DNA from: Castellaniella sp034007085
GTDB taxonomy: Bacteria > Pseudomonadota > Gammaproteobacteria > Burkholderiales > Burkholderiaceae_B
Assembly: GCF_034007085.1 (NCBI RefSeq)
Contig: NZ_JAVERO010000034.1
Span: 1 to 18,589, forward strand
Direction: 5' to 3'
Length of the DNA stretch: 18,589 nucleotides
Numbering within the stretch: the stretch's first letter is position 1; every line of letters begins with the position of its first letter. Positions 7,247-14,437 of the stretch are shown here, piece by piece. The position numbers were made by a program, and so were the translations under genes. Under the pieces are notes generated by a model. It was given only the letters and a program-made list of their open reading frames with translations, did not search any database and was not told the origin of the DNA.

Positions 7247-8204
7247 GGCTTTCCCAGAGAATGCCGTCGAGCACCCGGCGAAAATCATCTGGCGGCTCGG
7301 CCGTGAAGGCGCATGGCCGCCCGCTGACGGGATCGTCGAAACCCAGGGCGCGCGCATGCAGCATCTGGCGTGCCGCGCCGGCTTGCTGGCGCCCCCCGTA
7401 CAAGGTGTCCCCCAGCAGGGGGTGTCGCAAACGGGCCATATGCACGCGGATCTGATGCGTACGCCCCGTTTCCAGGCGGCACAGCACCCGAGACAGGAGT
7501 ACGTCACCGCAGCGCCCCACCCCCAGGGATTCGTAATGGGTGATCGCGGGCTTGGGCGCCACCGGCCGGTCCGAACTCATGCGCACCGGCACCCGGCTGT
7601 CGCGGCCAATCGGCGCGTCCACCGTGCCCTTCCCCGACAGTGCGCCGTGCACTAATGCGCAGTATTCGCGCTTGACCGTGCGGGCCTGCAACTGGCGCAC
7701 CAGTTGCGTCTGGGCGGTTTCCGTGCGGGCCACGACCAGCAGCCCGGACGTATCCTTGTCCAACCGATGGACGATGCCGGCCCGGGCCACACGGGCCAGT
7801 TCAGGGTAACGGTACAACAGGCCATTGAGCAGCGTGCCATGCCAGTTGCCTGCGCCTGGATGCGTCACCAGTCCGGCGGGCTTGTCCACCACGATCCAAT
7901 CGGGTGCATCGGCCACGACACGAAAGGCCACGTCTTCGGGAACGAAAGCCAGATCCTCGGGCGCCTGCTGCGGCCAGACCCGGATGAGCGCGCCGGGCCC
8001 CACCCGGGTACGTGCCTTGCCCACGACCCCATCGACCTCGACATGGCCCCCTTCGATCCAGGTCTGCAAACGGCTGCGGGAATGCTGCGGCATCAGGCCT
8101 GCGAGGACCTTGTCCAGCCGGTCCGGCAAGTGGTCCAGCGGCAGGCGAAAGGCCTCGGGCGCATCGGGGTCAGCGTCCTCGGTAGCGATATCCGTGTACG
8201 GCAT
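7227..8204 (-). CDS. rluD: 23S rRNA pseudouridine(1911/1915/1917) synthase RluD
   Basis: A 325-residue RluA-family pseudouridine synthase. It has an N-terminal S4 RNA-binding domain (DRLDKVLAGLMPQHSRSRLQ through about residue 80) and a catalytic domain with the signature HRLDKDTSG at 146-154, in which Asp149 is the nucleophile. TGRTHQIRVHM and HPLLGDTLYGG follow, as expected. The S4 domain, length and neighbourhood (divergent bamD, downstream pgeF) point to RluD, which modifies helix 69 of 23S rRNA, rather than RluA or RluC. The ATG at 8204 lacks an obvious Shine-Dalgarno sequence. Residues 1-20 are acidic and probably disordered. Confidence 0.93.
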   Translation of the reverse strand: MPYTDIATEDADPDAPEAFRLPLDHLPDRLDKVLAGLMPQHSRSRLQTWIEGGHVEVDGVVGKARTRVGPGALIRVWPQQAPEDLAFVPEDVAFRVVADAPDWIVVDKPAGLVTHPGAGNWHGTLLNGLLYRYPELARVARAGIVHRLDKDTSGLLVVARTETAQTQLVRQLQARTVKREYCALVHGALSGKGTVDAPIGRDSRVPVRMSSDRPVAPKPAITHYESLGVGRCGDVLLSRVLCRLETGRTHQIRVHMARLRHPLLGDTLYGGRQQAGAARQMLHARALGFDDPVSGRPCAFTAEPPDDFRRVLDGILWESHGDDRT

Positions 8205-8216
8205 GGCGACAAATCA

Positions 8217-8222
8217 TATAAT
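8217..8222 (+). promoter_or_regulatory. -10 element (TATAAT) upstream of bamD
   Basis: A perfect TATAAT hexamer lies 37 bases upstream of the bamD GTG start, in the 55-base gap between divergent rluD and bamD. No good -35 hexamer is found at 16-18 bases upstream (that position is inside the rluD 5' end), so this is a partial promoter call. The reverse strand of the same AT-rich patch reads TATGAT and could serve rluD, though it is very close to that start codon. Confidence 0.5.
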
Positions 8223-8259
8223 CTGCCGACAATGCTAACACCTTGACCAAGGACGCCCC

Positions 8260-9099
8260 GTGGCCGCGCATGCCCCTGTTTTCCTGAAAGCCCTGTCAAC
8301 TCCTGTCCGGCTGATCCTGGCTGGCCTGTGCATGATCCTGGCAGCGGGCTGCAGCTCGACCAAGACCAACGTCGACCCGACCGCCGGCTGGAGCGCAGAA
8401 CGCCTCTACAGCCAGGCCCGTTCCGACATCAGTTCGGGCAACTGGTCTGACGCCCGCAAAAATCTCGAAGCCCTGGAAGCCCGCTATCCCTTTGGCATCT
8501 ATGCGCAGCAGTCCCTGATCGACCAGGCCTACGTCAACTGGAAAGACGAAGAACCCGAACAGGCCAAGGCGGCGATCGACCGCTTCATGCAGCAGTACCC
8601 GAACCATCCCGGCACGGACTACATGCTGTACCTGAAAGGCATGATCACCTTCACGCCGCCCAGCGCCATCCTGTCCAACTTCACGCGCCAGAATCCCAGC
8701 GAACGAGACCCCAAGGGCCTGCGCGAATCCTACGAAGCCTTCAACGAACTGATCAAGCGCTACCCCGACAGCCGCTACACGCCCGATGCCCGCAAGCGCG
8801 CCGCCTGGCTGGTCAACACCATCGCCGAAAACGAAGTCCACATCGCCCAGTACTACTACGAACGCGGGGCCTACGTCGCGGCGGCCAACCGCGCCCAGAC
8901 CGTGGTCACCGACTTCGAAGGCGTGCCCATCGCGGAAAAGGCCCTCTACCTGATGATGCTCAGCTACGACAAGCTGAATCTGCCTGAACTGCGCGACGAC
9001 GCCAAGCGCGTGCTGGACCAGAACTTCCCGGACAGCAAATACTACAAACAGGGCCTCGACGAGCCGGTCAATCTCTGGAATCCGATCAACTGGTTCTAG
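8260..9099 (+). CDS. bamD: Outer membrane assembly lipoprotein BamD (ComL/YfiO)
   Basis: A 279-residue lipoprotein component of the BAM complex that folds beta-barrel proteins into the outer membrane. A signal peptide with a hydrophobic core leads to a lipobox ending at Cys31 (ILAAGC-SS). The mature part is a run of TPR-like repeats with the BamD hallmarks WSAERLYSQA, LEALEARYPFGIYAQQ, RFMQQYPNHPGTDYMLYLKG and RYPDSRYTPDARKR. The GTG start at 8260 is preceded by AAGGA with a 6-base gap and is the only start giving a complete signal peptide. It is divergent from rluD, a conserved arrangement in proteobacteria. The stop codon lies inside the 3' end of the convergent helicase gene (14-bp overlap). 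Confidence 0.95.
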   Translation: MAAHAPVFLKALSTPVRLILAGLCMILAAGCSSTKTNVDPTAGWSAERLYSQARSDISSGNWSDARKNLEALEARYPFGIYAQQSLIDQAYVNWKDEEPEQAKAAIDRFMQQYPNHPGTDYMLYLKGMITFTPPSAILSNFTRQNPSERDPKGLRESYEAFNELIKRYPDSRYTPDARKRAAWLVNTIAENEVHIAQYYYERGAYVAAANRAQTVVTDFEGVPIAEKALYLMMLSYDKLNLPELRDDAKRVLDQNFPDSKYYKQGLDEPVNLWNPINWF

Positions 9100-11164
9100 A
9101 TTCTGTGGCCAGGGGCAGCCAACCAGCGGCGGACTCAGGCGGATTTGCCAGAAAATCCAATGCCACCCCCGCATCCCGGGTCCGGGCAAAGGGTGGCAAG
9201 CCCTGCCACAGCAGCCGCCCATAGGGCTTGTCCACCAGGCGCCCATCGCCCACCACCAGTACTCCCCAATCGGTCTCGGACCGGATCAGCCGCCCTGCCC
9301 CCTGCTTGAGCAGCAGGGCCGCCTGCGGCAGCTGATATTCCATGAACGGATTGCCGCCTTCGGCCCGGCAGACGTTCAGGCGCGCTTCCAGGACCGGGTC
9401 GTCGGGCGGCGCGAACGGTAGCTTGTCGATCGCCACCAAGGTCAGCGCATCCCCCGGCACATCGATGCCTTCCCAAAAACTGGTGCTGCCCACCAGCACG
9501 GCATTGCCCGCAGCGCGGAACCGTTCCAGCAGCACGCCGCGCGAGGCTTCCCCCTGGCGCATCACCGGCCGGTCCGAAGCCAACATGCCGCGCAACAACG
9601 CATCGGCCACCCGATCGACCGCGCGCAGGGTGGTGCACAGCACCAGCACCCCGCCCGCGCACGCATCCACCAGCGGCAGCAAGGCCCGCGCAAACGCGTC
9701 CGTGAAGCCGGGATCGCTTGGCCACGGCAGACCCTGCGGCACATACAGCAACCCTTGCGCTGGATAGTCAAAAGGCGAAGCCCAGATGCGGGTCTCGGCA
9801 TCGCCCAGCCCCAGTTGGCGCTGAAAATGCTGAAAATCCCCGCGCACCGACAACGTCGCCGAGGCCAGCACCCAGGACTGGCCCGGCCGCCGGAATCCCG
9901 AAAAAATACGCGCCACCGACAAGGGCGCCCGCTGCAGCCGTACCGAATGCGCACTGTGCTCGACCCAGCGAACAGCGGCCTGGTGATCTGCCTCACCGCC
10001 TGCCTGCGGTCCGGATCCGTCAGGCGCAACACCGTCTGCGGGGACTGCGCCCTGCCCAACCGCATCACCGCCGCGAACCGGATGCGCCCATTGCCATAGC
10101 CTGGCCCGCAGGTCACGCGCCGTCCGGGCCGCAGCCGCCAGGTCCGGGTGGCGTTCTTCCTGGGTACCCAGGGATTCCGCCAACCCATCCAGGGCCTGCA
10201 TCAGGCGGTCCAGGGACTGATCGAAGGCGTCGGCTTCCGGAATCTGTTCAAAGGTCGCCCGGCCACCTGGCAACCGCCCCACAGGCGCGCTGGCCAGACG
10301 CAGGCCGCGCGCAGCCGCATCCAGGGCCTGGCACAGATCGCTCCAGCGAACGGTCTCGCGGGCATGGGCCAGGCCCGCCGCCTCGGCCTGGCGAGCGCAG
10401 TCCAGGATCTGATGCAGCGACAGGCTCTGCCCCAGGAAACGGGTGGCCGTATCGGGCAACTGATGCGCCTCGTCAAAGACCACCAGCTGCGTTTCCGGCA
10501 ACAGGTCGGTGATGCCTTCTTCACGCAGCGCCAGATCGGCCATGAACAAGGCGTGGTTGACCACCACCACATCGGCATCCTGGGCATGGCGCCGCGCCTT
10601 GAGCACAAAGCAGTCGCGCACATGGGGGCAATCCTGGCCCAGGCAATTTTCCCGGGTCGAAGTCACCCGGCTCCAGATATCGGCGGTTTCGGGCACTGCA
10701 GGCAAGTCCGCGCGATCACCGCAGTCGCTTTCCCTGGCAAAACGGCGGATGGCGCGCAGCTGGTCGATCTCGTCGCGTGATTTCAGGCCGCGCTCGTCCT
10801 GCTCCAGGCGTTCCAGATGGTAATGACAGACATAGTTGCCGCGCCCCTTGAGCAACGCGACATCCGCCGGCAAGGCCAGGGCGGCGCGCAAGCGCGGAAT
10901 GTCGCGGCGAAACAGCTGGTCCTGAAGCGTCCGGGTGCCGGTGGACACCAGCACCTTGCTGCCCGACAGAAAGGCCGGCACCAGATAGGCCCAGGTCTTG
11001 CCCGTGCCTGTGCCCGCCTCGGCAATCAGCACGCCACCGCCATCCAGCGTGGTACGGATGACCTGCGCGAGTTCCAACTGGGCCGCACGCGGGACATAGC
11101 CTGGCAACTGACGGGCCAACGGGCCGTCGGGGCCAAAGATCTCGGCAAGCTCATCGTTCAACAT
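9086..11164 (-). CDS. DinG/YoaA-type ATP-dependent DNA helicase (superfamily 2, Fe-S, XPD-like)
   Basis: A 692-residue helicase of the XPD/DinG group. Walker A is EAGTGTGKT (about 49-57), and the DEAH box is at 231-234 (VVFDEAHQLPD). Between them Cys113, Cys174, Cys179 and Cys185 are spaced like the 4Fe-4S cluster ligands of DinG, YoaA and XPD. C-terminal motifs include STSFWEGIDVPGD and QGAGRLIRSETDWG. It should unwind DNA (R-loops, D-loops or repair intermediates) with 5'-3' polarity. I set the start at 11164 from the LARQLPGYVPRAAQLELA context; no strong ribosome-binding site is visible, and an in-frame ATG at 11269 is less likely. A Gly/Ala/Asp-rich insertion (roughly bases 9975-10078) interrupts the conserved core. 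YoaA is closer than DinG in length, but I leave the symbol blank. Confidence 0.9.
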   Translation of the reverse strand: MLNDELAEIFGPDGPLARQLPGYVPRAAQLELAQVIRTTLDGGGVLIAEAGTGTGKTWAYLVPAFLSGSKVLVSTGTRTLQDQLFRRDIPRLRAALALPADVALLKGRGNYVCHYHLERLEQDERGLKSRDEIDQLRAIRRFARESDCGDRADLPAVPETADIWSRVTSTRENCLGQDCPHVRDCFVLKARRHAQDADVVVVNHALFMADLALREEGITDLLPETQLVVFDEAHQLPDTATRFLGQSLSLHQILDCARQAEAAGLAHARETVRWSDLCQALDAAARGLRLASAPVGRLPGGRATFEQIPEADAFDQSLDRLMQALDGLAESLGTQEERHPDLAAAARTARDLRARLWQWAHPVRGGDAVGQGAVPADGVAPDGSGPQAGGEADHQAAVRWVEHSAHSVRLQRAPLSVARIFSGFRRPGQSWVLASATLSVRGDFQHFQRQLGLGDAETRIWASPFDYPAQGLLYVPQGLPWPSDPGFTDAFARALLPLVDACAGGVLVLCTTLRAVDRVADALLRGMLASDRPVMRQGEASRGVLLERFRAAGNAVLVGSTSFWEGIDVPGDALTLVAIDKLPFAPPDDPVLEARLNVCRAEGGNPFMEYQLPQAALLLKQGAGRLIRSETDWGVLVVGDGRLVDKPYGRLLWQGLPPFARTRDAGVALDFLANPPESAAGWLPLATESRTS

Positions 11165-11274
11165 GATGCGGGAAGCGGCGGGAATGCGGGTCAACCCCTG
11201 GATGATACGCCAGGCGTTCCAGGGCGGCGGATCAGGTATGGCAAAATGCGCCGCTTGTACCCGTATCATGCTTC

Positions 11275-13629
11275 ATGACCATGACTCTTCCCGATTCCCA
11301 GACCCATCTCGTCGACCCGGCCCGCGTTCTGCGGCTGCTGACGGCGGAACTCGATGCCCGCCCCGCCCAGGTTGCAGCGGCAGTGGACCTGCTGGATTCA
11401 GGCGCCACCGTGCCCTTCATCGCCCGCTACCGCAAGGAAGCCACCGGCGGGCTGGATGATACCGTGCTGCGCCAGCTGGAAGTGCGCCTGCTCTACATCC
11501 GCGAACTGGAAAGCCGCCGCGTGGCGATCCTGGATTCGATCGCCGGACAGGGCAAGCTGGACGACGCGCTGCGTGCGCAGATCCTTGACGCCGACAGCAA
11601 ACAGCGCCTGGAAGACCTGTACGCCCCCTACAAGCCAAAACGGCGCACACGCGCCCAGATCGCCCGGGAGGCAGGCCTGGAGCCCCTGGCCGACACCCTG
11701 CTGGCCGACCCATCGGCCGACCCCGAAACCCTGGCGGCCACCTACCTGAATGCGGAAGCCGGCTTCGAGGAACCACGTGCCGCACTGAACGGCGCACGCG
11801 ACATCCTGGCGGAACGCTTCGCGGAAGACGCCACGCTGCTGGACACATTGCGCACCGAACTCTGGCACACGGGCCAGATCACGGCTCAGGTCGTGGCCGG
11901 CAAGGAAACCGAAGGCGCCAATTTCCGCGACTGGTTCGACTTCAGCGAAACCCTGCGGACCCTGCCCTCGCACCGCATCCTGGCACTGCTGCGCGGCCGC
12001 CAGCAAGGCATCCTCGACCTGCGTCTGGGTCTGGATCCCGAGCGCGAGGCCCAGACCCCGCACCCCTTCGTGGCACGCACGGCTGACATCCTGGGCATCG
12101 ACGCCCGTTTCGATGCCCATGCCACACCCCGCCAGCACTGGCTGGCCGAAGTCTGCCGCTGGACCTGGCGGGTCAAGCTGCTGACCAGCTTCGAAACCGA
12201 GCTGATCGGGCGGCTGCGGGAAACGGCCGAAGCCGAAGCCATCCGCGTGTTCGCCGCCAACCTGAAGGACCTGCTGCTGGCGGCACCCGCCGGCCCGAAG
12301 GCCGTGCTGGGACTGGATCCCGGCATCCGCACGGGCGTCAAGGCTGCGGCCATCGACGCCACCGGCAAGCTGCTGGAAACCGCCACCATTTACCCTTTCG
12401 AGCCACGCCGCGACGTGGAAGGCAGCTTGCGCACCCTGGCCACCCTGGTCGCACGCCACGGCATCCGCCTGATCGCCATTGGCAACGGCACCGCCTCGCG
12501 TGAAACCGAGCGGCTGGCCGCCACGCTGCGCGAGCGCCACCCAGAACTGTCCTTCGAGCATGTGGTCGTGTCCGAGGCCGGCGCCTCGGTCTATTCGGCC
12601 TCTGAACTGGCCGCCCAGGAATTCCCCGAACTGGACGTCAGCCTGCGCGGCGCCGTCTCCATCGCCCGTCGCTTGCAGGATCCACTGGCTGAATTGGTCA
12701 AGATCGAACCCAAGGCCATCGGCGTGGGACAGTACCAGCACGACGTCAACCAGCGCGAGCTGGCCCGTTCCCTGGACGCCGTGGTCGAAGACTGTGTGAA
12801 TGCCGTCGGCGTGGACGTGAACACGGCTTCGGCGCCGCTGCTGACGCGCGTGTCCGGACTGAACCAGTCCCTGGCGCGCAATATCGTCCAGTGGCGCGAG
12901 GCCAACGGCGCGTTCCGTAACCGCAAGGCCCTGCTCGATGTCCCTCGCTTCGGCGCCAAGGCCTTTGAACAGGCTGCCGGATTTCTGCGCGTCCCCGAGT
13001 CCGACAACCCCCTGGACGCCTCGGCCGTGCACCCCGAAGCCTACCCCGTGGTCGAGCGCATCCTGCAAAAAATCGGCCAACCCGCTGCGGCAGTGATGGG
13101 CCACGCCGATTCCCTCAAAGGCCTGTCCCCAGCGGATTTCACCGACGAGCGGTTCGGCCTGCCGACGGTACGCGACATCTTTGCCGAACTGGAAAAACCG
13201 GGTCGCGATCCCCGCCCGGAATTCAAGACGGCGAAATTCAACGAAGACATCCAGGACATCAAGGATCTGGCGCCCGGCATGGTCCTCGAAGGCGTGGTCA
13301 GCAACGTCGCCAATTTCGGCGCATTCGTGGACATCGGCGTGCATCAGGACGGCCTGGTGCACGTGTCCGCCCTGGCCGATCGCTTCGTCAAGGACCCGCG
13401 CGACGTGGTCCGAGTCGGCCAGACGGTACAGGTGCGGGTGCTGGAAGTGGACGTGGCGCGCAAGCGCATTGCCCTGAGCATGCGCAAGGACGATCCGGAA
13501 CCTCGCGCGGCGGCAGGCGGCACGGGCCGGTCGGGCAAGCGTGCCGGACAGCATGGCGAACGGCCCGGCCGATCCGCTGCGCCCCAGGGTGCGATGGCCG
13601 AGGCCTTCGCACGCTTGCGCAGGAACTGA
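11275..13629 (+). CDS. tex: RNA-binding transcriptional accessory protein Tex
   Basis: A 784-residue Tex protein, full length for the family. Domains in order: N-terminal Tex region (VPFIARYRKEATGGLDD, about 46-62, then a helical region), a YqgF/RNase H-like domain from about residue 343 (VLGLDPGIRTGVKAA), helix-hairpin-helix repeats from about 504 (VNTASAPLLTRVSGLN; ARNIVQWREANGAFRNR), and a C-terminal S1 RNA-binding domain at about 664-738 (PGMVLEGVVSNVANFGAFVDIG). A basic Gly/Arg/Ala-rich tail follows, probably disordered. Tex affects transcription of stress and toxin genes (first described in Bordetella pertussis) and binds nucleic acid. Starts at 11275 and 11281 are equally plausible; neither has a clear ribosome-binding site. 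Divergent from the helicase gene, with 110 bases between. Confidence 0.96.
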   Translation: MTMTLPDSQTHLVDPARVLRLLTAELDARPAQVAAAVDLLDSGATVPFIARYRKEATGGLDDTVLRQLEVRLLYIRELESRRVAILDSIAGQGKLDDALRAQILDADSKQRLEDLYAPYKPKRRTRAQIAREAGLEPLADTLLADPSADPETLAATYLNAEAGFEEPRAALNGARDILAERFAEDATLLDTLRTELWHTGQITAQVVAGKETEGANFRDWFDFSETLRTLPSHRILALLRGRQQGILDLRLGLDPEREAQTPHPFVARTADILGIDARFDAHATPRQHWLAEVCRWTWRVKLLTSFETELIGRLRETAEAEAIRVFAANLKDLLLAAPAGPKAVLGLDPGIRTGVKAAAIDATGKLLETATIYPFEPRRDVEGSLRTLATLVARHGIRLIAIGNGTASRETERLAATLRERHPELSFEHVVVSEAGASVYSASELAAQEFPELDVSLRGAVSIARRLQDPLAELVKIEPKAIGVGQYQHDVNQRELARSLDAVVEDCVNAVGVDVNTASAPLLTRVSGLNQSLARNIVQWREANGAFRNRKALLDVPRFGAKAFEQAAGFLRVPESDNPLDASAVHPEAYPVVERILQKIGQPAAAVMGHADSLKGLSPADFTDERFGLPTVRDIFAELEKPGRDPRPEFKTAKFNEDIQDIKDLAPGMVLEGVVSNVANFGAFVDIGVHQDGLVHVSALADRFVKDPRDVVRVGQTVQVRVLEVDVARKRIALSMRKDDPEPRAAAGGTGRSGKRAGQHGERPGRSAAPQGAMAEAFARLRRN

Positions 13630-13645
13630 CCCGCCCCAACCGCCC

Positions 13646-14338
13646 TCAGGGCGAATCGGGCGGCAGCAGTTCCATCAACAAACGACGATGGGTCGCCCGC
13701 AACCTGGGGGTCACCTGACGCGCATACGCATCATCCTGCAGTATCCTCAGCACCGCCGCGAGCAGAATGGGCGCATGGATCAGCTGCACCATATCGGTCA
13801 GCGCGCTGTCGCGCAGGACGCCGTCCTGAACCGCGCGCTGGACCATGGCCTGCTGACTCTGGATCAGCCGCACATGGTCGGCACGCCAGTCCCGGATGAC
13901 CTCCGGGAATCTTGACCCTTCGGCAATCAGCAAGTGCAGGGTGCGGATGAAACGATCATCTTCCAACCGCGCGTAGGCGCCCTCCAGAAAGCCATCCACC
14001 AGGGCCGCCAAGGCAGTGCCCGACGGTCGCGTATTCGCCAGAGGCTGCTGATCGTCAAACAACAGGTTGGGCAGCAGCATGCGCTGCATCAGCGCCTTGA
14101 ATACGGCGCTCTTGCTGCTGAAATGCGCATACAGCCCCCCTTTGGACAGTCCGGCCCGGGCAGCAATGTCTTCCATCCGCGCCGCGCCGAATCCCCGTTC
14201 CGAAAATTCATGCAATGCTGCATCCAGGATCTGGTCGCGGCGCTCATGGGCTGGTAATCGCCGGTTCCGGGGTGCACGGCGTGCAGTGCCGGGATCCTGA
14301 GCGACCGCATGCAAAATCGAGGGCGGCTTTTTCGGCAT
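13646..14338 (-). CDS. TetR/AcrR-family transcriptional repressor
   Basis: A 230-residue TetR-family regulator. A basic N-terminal tail of about 30 residues precedes the helix-turn-helix domain (RRDQILDAALHEFSERGF, then MEDIAARAGLSKGGLYAHF with K76/F80, about 33-82). The C-terminal ligand-binding half is alpha-helical and not diagnostic. It is divergent from the second phaC-like gene and the efflux genes, with 99 bases between starts, the usual arrangement for a local repressor. A promoter on its own strand (TTGACA at 14399-14404) and an inverted repeat beside it suggest autoregulation. The ligand is unknown; an acyl-CoA, fatty acid or exported toxic compound would be reasonable guesses from the neighbours. 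Its 3' end faces tex with 16 bases between, without a convincing terminator. Confidence 0.88.
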   Translation of the reverse strand: MPKKPPSILHAVAQDPGTARRAPRNRRLPAHERRDQILDAALHEFSERGFGAARMEDIAARAGLSKGGLYAHFSSKSAVFKALMQRMLLPNLLFDDQQPLANTRPSGTALAALVDGFLEGAYARLEDDRFIRTLHLLIAEGSRFPEVIRDWRADHVRLIQSQQAMVQRAVQDGVLRDSALTDMVQLIHAPILLAAVLRILQDDAYARQVTPRLRATHRRLLMELLPPDSP

Positions 14339-14374
14339 GGCAATTATTACTTCAAGTAGAAAATTTTCACGTGC

Positions 14375-14404
14375 ATTTGATCTGCATCATGAACGCAATG
14401 TCAA
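14375..14404 (-). promoter_or_regulatory. Probable sigma-70 promoter of the TetR-family gene
   Basis: On the minus strand a perfect -35 hexamer TTGACA (14399-14404) is followed after 18 bases by TCAAAT (14375-14380), which matches the -10 consensus at 4 of 6 positions. It points toward the regulator gene, whose ATG lies about 36 bases further on. The inverted repeat at 14409-14422 sits 4 bp upstream of this -35. Confidence 0.5.
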
Positions 14405-14408
14405 TTAT

Positions 14409-14422
14409 CGACTAAAAAGTCG
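14409..14422. promoter_or_regulatory. Candidate TetR-family operator (inverted repeat)
   Basis: A perfect inverted repeat CGACT-AAAA-AGTCG lies in the shared intergenic region, 15 bp before the start codon of the phaC-like gene and 4 bp from the -35 of the regulator gene. Its position would let one bound repressor block both transcripts. The short half-sites separated by four bases resemble many TetR-family operators. Binding is inferred from position and symmetry only. Confidence 0.5.
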
Positions 14423-14437
14423 TTAAGAGGAACTGTC

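Noticed and set aside
6247..7507. Longer upstream start for pgeF (to 7507) and TTG start for phaC (to 6373)
   Set aside because: The pgeF extension lies wholly inside rluD and has Cys/Trp/Arg-rich non-protein-like composition. The phaC TTG adds 12 residues without a ribosome-binding site.
11398..13554. A 718-codon open frame on the minus strand opposite tex
   Set aside because: It mirrors tex in the complementary frame and arises from strong GC bias at third positions. It has a Gly/Gln/Val-rich composition with no recognisable domain, while tex on the other strand is a full-length conserved protein.
13640..13663. Possible terminator between convergent tex and the TetR gene
   Set aside because: A CGCCC-TCA-GGGCG stem and a longer CCGCCC/GGGCGG pairing exist, but the stems are short, overlap the regulator's stop codon and have no T-tract on either side.
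14377..14405. Sigma-70 promoter for the second phaC-like gene starting at TTGATC
   Set aside because: The -35 is fair, but every hexamer at 16-18 bases spacing matches the -10 consensus at only about 3 of 6 positions. A promoter must exist nearby, but I cannot place it.
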